Assembly (NCBI GenBank): GCA_017938435.1
Contig: JAGBBO010000006.1
Coordinates: 72,945 to 136,944, forward strand
Reading direction: 5' to 3'
DNA from: Alphaproteobacteria bacterium
Lineage (GTDB): Bacteria; Pseudomonadota; Alphaproteobacteria; Rs-D84; CACZYB01
DNA length: 64,000 nucleotides
The position numbers and the translations under genes were made by a program. The number at the start of each line of letters is the position of its first letter. The first letter of the stretch is position 1. Positions 61,568 through 64,000 of this stretch are shown here, one piece after another. Below the pieces are notes generated by a model. The model did not search any database. It was not told the origin of the DNA and saw only the letters and a list, made by a program, of their open reading frames with translations.

Positions 61568-62442
61568 AATTTATAAAAAATTTAAATGGACATTCGGGGT
61601 GTGAAATATCTTTGTTCAAAGATGAAAATAAATTTTTTGTAAGGAAAAAATCATCTTCTAAAGAATATAATTTAAGACTTAAAAAACAATTCATAAAACA
61701 AAGCAAGTATGATTTAAAAATTGCTAAGACACCAAAAATATATGGTTATGGATATGATAAAGATTTATTTTTTTTCGATATGGAATATGTTCAATCAATA
61801 GCTTTTTGTGAATATATAAACACTATAAAAATTACTGAACTTGTCGATTATATAAAAATGCTTTTTAAAAGTTTGCCTATAAATAAATCTATTAAAAATC
61901 AATATGTTAATAATATTTTTAGGCAAAAAATTTCAAACCTTAATAAAATAATTTTCAATAAAAATACGACAATAAAGTATGTATTTGAGTTATTAAATAA
62001 GACTGATTGGAATGGGGTTTTGCAAAGCCCATCTCATGGGGATTTGACATTGGAAAATATTATGATTTCAACAGATAACAAACTTTATCTGATTGATTTT
62101 TTAGATACATTTTTTTCATCGTGGATTATTGATTTAGCAAAAATTTTTCAAGATTTAGAAATAAAGTGGTCGTTTAGAAATATTGGACCAGATACTAATA
62201 GAGATTTACGACTTTTGATTGCAAAAGAAACAATATCTGAAATGATAAAATCTCTTCCGGATGGTGAAAATATTTTATTACTTATATACAAAATACTTCT
62301 TTTAAACTTGGTTAGAATAATTCCTTATTTAAAGGATAAAAAAACTGAAATCTTTCTGTATTCTGGGATTGAAAATACAATAAATATCATAAAAAATATG
62401 GAGGCAAAAAATGAAAACTCTTATTATTCCATGTGCAGGTAA
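61561..62442 (+). CDS. Small-molecule kinase, aminoglycoside-phosphotransferase/choline-kinase fold
   Basis: A 293-residue APH-fold kinase. The Brenner motif is SHGDLTLENIMIS (catalytic Asp, metal Asn), followed by LIDFLDTF with the metal-binding Asp. ATG at 61561 follows AGGTGG; a GTG three codons upstream is less likely. With the nucleotidyltransferase next to it, it may phosphorylate a small substrate before activation, as LicA and LicC do for choline in H. influenzae. The substrate is unknown. Confidence 0.7.
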   Translation: MLKFIKNLNGHSGCEISLFKDENKFFVRKKSSSKEYNLRLKKQFIKQSKYDLKIAKTPKIYGYGYDKDLFFFDMEYVQSIAFCEYINTIKITELVDYIKMLFKSLPINKSIKNQYVNNIFRQKISNLNKIIFNKNTTIKYVFELLNKTDWNGVLQSPSHGDLTLENIMISTDNKLYLIDFLDTFFSSWIIDLAKIFQDLEIKWSFRNIGPDTNRDLRLLIAKETISEMIKSLPDGENILLLIYKILLLNLVRIIPYLKDKKTEIFLYSGIENTINIIKNMEAKNENSYYSMCR

Positions 62443-63469
62443 ATCTTCACGATTTCCAAATATGAAACCAAAATGGATGCTTACTCATCCGGATGGAAAA
62501 TTGATGATTGAAAAGGCAATAGAAGGAATAAATACTAATTTATTTAATCAAATTATTATCACAATTTTACAGGAACATATAGAAAAATATGAGGCGGATT
62601 TGATTTTAAAACAGGTCTTTGAAAAAAACAAAAAAATCAAACTTTGTGTTTTGGAAAAACCTACGAAAAGTGCAAGCGAAACTGTCTTTAATACTTTGAA
62701 AAAAATGAACATTGATGGCGAATTTGTCGTAAAAGATTCTGATAATTTTGTAAATGTTGAAATACCTATGGAAAATAAAAATTTTGTTGTGGGTTTTGAT
62801 TTACATAAACATCCAAAAATTACGAATATCCCAGAAAAAAGTTTTTTGATTGTAAATGAACAAAATATTACACAAGACATAATAGAAAAAAAGATTGTAT
62901 CCCACATAATTTGTTTGGGAATTTATGGATTTAATGATGCAAAATTATTTATGGAAACTTTTTCTTATCTTTCAAAAAATGGGATTGAAAATGAATTATT
63001 TATAAGTCATATAATTTCGTATCTTTTATCTCAAAAAAAATCTGTGTTCGAGTATATAGAAGCATCAGATTACAAAGATTGGGGAACATTAAATGAATGG
63101 ATTTTGGAACAAAAAAAATATAGAACTTTTTTCATAGATTTTGATGGAGTAATTATGAAAAATTCTGGGAAATATGGTAAAATAAATTGGTCAAATAATA
63201 CCGAATCTATTCCTGAAAATGTAAAACAAATTATAAATCTTCAAAATGATGGTGGACAGATAATAATCACTACTTCCAGAGGTGAAGAATACCGAAAAAA
63301 TTTGGAAAAAATTTTGACTGACCTTGGAATAAAACCTTATGCAATTTTGATGGGACTTAATCATTCAACAAGAGTTTTAATAAATGATTTTGCACCGACA
63401 AATCCGTATCCATCAAGTATTGCAATAAGTTTGCCACGAAACAGTTTAATAAAAGATTACTTAAAATAG
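62411..63469 (+). CDS. Two-domain protein: MobA-like nucleotidyltransferase plus HAD-type phosphatase
   Basis: A 352-residue fusion. The first 230 residues have a nucleotidyltransferase start (LIIPCAGKSSRFPNMKPKWM, where the GxSxRF and PK of this fold are visible). The C-terminal 120 residues start with FFIDFDGVIMKNSG, a HAD-type motif I (D-x-D-G-V), and go on to IIITTSRGEEYRKNLE. Such a protein could activate a phosphorylated group with CTP or UTP and also remove a phosphate. The ribosome site is GGAGG. It overlaps the kinase gene by 32 bases, so the two probably work together. Confidence 0.75.
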   Translation: MKTLIIPCAGKSSRFPNMKPKWMLTHPDGKLMIEKAIEGINTNLFNQIIITILQEHIEKYEADLILKQVFEKNKKIKLCVLEKPTKSASETVFNTLKKMNIDGEFVVKDSDNFVNVEIPMENKNFVVGFDLHKHPKITNIPEKSFLIVNEQNITQDIIEKKIVSHIICLGIYGFNDAKLFMETFSYLSKNGIENELFISHIISYLLSQKKSVFEYIEASDYKDWGTLNEWILEQKKYRTFFIDFDGVIMKNSGKYGKINWSNNTESIPENVKQIINLQNDGGQIIITTSRGEEYRKNLEKILTDLGIKPYAILMGLNHSTRVLINDFAPTNPYPSSIAISLPRNSLIKDYLK

Positions 63470-63477
63470 GATATAAA

Positions 63478-64000
63478 ATGATAGATTCATCTGAAATTTC
63501 TGTTGTAATTCAAGGGGCAATTTCCGAAGTTACAATAAAAACGATTAAAAGTATAAGAAAAATTCTTCCTGATTCTGAAATTATTATTTCTACATGGAAA
63601 GGTAGTAAAGTTAAAGGTCTTTTGTATGATAAAATAGTTTTTAATAATGATATAGGTGCCGTTGTTTTTCGCCTTAATGGTCAAAAACATAATCTTAACA
63701 GACAAATAGTTTCAACATTCAACGGAGTAAAAAATGCAACAAGAAAATATGTATTAAAACTTCGTTCGGATATGGTAATTTTAAATAAAAATTTTCTTAA
63801 ATATTTTGATAAATTTCCAGCACGAGATTTTAAATACAAAGTGTTTGAAAAACGAATAATTATTACAAATGTTTATACAAGAAATTCTTTACCAAGATTA
63901 AAGTGTTTATTTCATCCATCAGATTGGGTGATGTTTGGGCTTAGGTCTGATATGTATAAGATGTGGAATATTCCGTTGGCACCAGAACCTGAAACAAGCC
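63478..64000 (+). CDS. WavE-family lipopolysaccharide/glycan synthesis protein (3' end outside window)
   Basis: The frame opens at ATG 63478 after AGGATATAAA and stays open to the window end (174 residues seen). The start ISVVIQGAISEVTIKTIKSI, the STWKGSKVKGLLYDKIVF segment, NLNRQIVSTFNG and KYVLKLRSDMV match the WavE family, named for a V. cholerae core-oligosaccharide gene and thought to be glycosyltransferases. It belongs to the same operon. Confidence 0.8.
   Translation, partial: MIDSSEISVVIQGAISEVTIKTIKSIRKILPDSEIIISTWKGSKVKGLLYDKIVFNNDIGAVVFRLNGQKHNLNRQIVSTFNGVKNATRKYVLKLRSDMVILNKNFLKYFDKFPARDFKYKVFEKRIIITNVYTRNSLPRLKCLFHPSDWVMFGLRSDMYKMWNIPLAPEPETS

Overview
The window is a 64-kb piece of a low-GC (visibly AT-rich) bacterial chromosome. 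Several things point to an Alphaproteobacterium: a DUF3126 protein (a family known from that class), a class I lysyl-tRNA synthetase, a GTTC-N7-GTTC SOS box in front of recA, a ribbon-helix-helix protein of the type common there, and a multi-copy VirB6 array like that of Rickettsiales. With FabI, AsmA, an outer-membrane beta-barrel and lipoproteins it is a Gram-negative. A host-associated lineage such as Rickettsiales or the gut RF32/CAG-239-type alphaproteobacteria would fit; this is inference from gene content, not a phylogeny. No tRNA, rRNA, CRISPR array or insertion sequence was seen.

Layout. 1-2.4 kb: end of a D-Ala ligase, an exported VanX-type dipeptidase and a D-lactate-type dehydrogenase. 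2.5-12.6 kb (minus): an operon of five overlapping VirB6/TrbL-like membrane proteins behind a small membrane protein. 12.7-16.5 kb (plus): a divergent operon of three unrecognised proteins, a SUKH (SMI1/KNR4) protein and a ribbon-helix-helix protein. 16.5-34.3 kb: housekeeping and envelope genes (AsmA, uvrB, WG-repeat protein, lipoprotein, fabI, outer-membrane protein, DUF1460 protein, a GT4 glycosyltransferase, glgA, lysS, a cysteine-rich repeat protein). 34.3-34.8 kb: a long structured non-coding stretch. 34.8-38.7 kb (minus): membrane-anchored murF with an alpha/beta hydrolase, the SRP RNA gene (plus strand), DUF3126, a lipoprotein and a small unknown gene. 38.9-49.5 kb: the division and cell wall (dcw) cluster mraZ-rsmH-ftsL-ftsI-mraY-murD-ftsW-murG-murC-murB, without murE and murF in their usual place and without ddl-ftsQAZ after murB. 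49.5-53.5 kb: a PH-domain membrane protein behind a compact structured RNA, three HTH regulators, recA and lexA. 53.6-64 kb: a nucleotidyltransferase, then a surface-polysaccharide operon with three GT2 glycosyltransferases, GDP-fucose synthesis (gmd, fcl), a UGM-like flavoprotein, a GT9-like protein, a small-molecule kinase, a nucleotidyltransferase-HAD fusion and a WavE-family protein cut by the window edge.

How it fits together. Most of the window builds the envelope: precursor synthesis (dcw genes, murF, ligase), turnover (VanX-type dipeptidase, DUF1460), fatty acids (FabI), outer-membrane assembly (AsmA) and surface glycans. The VirB6 array is the part most likely to act in secretion or host contact. 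The least explained items are the RNA at 49,993-50,165 (near-consensus promoter, strong terminator, mutually exclusive pairings, ending against the ribosome binding site of the next gene), the structured region at 34.39-34.80 kb, and the unknown operon divergent from the VirB6 array.
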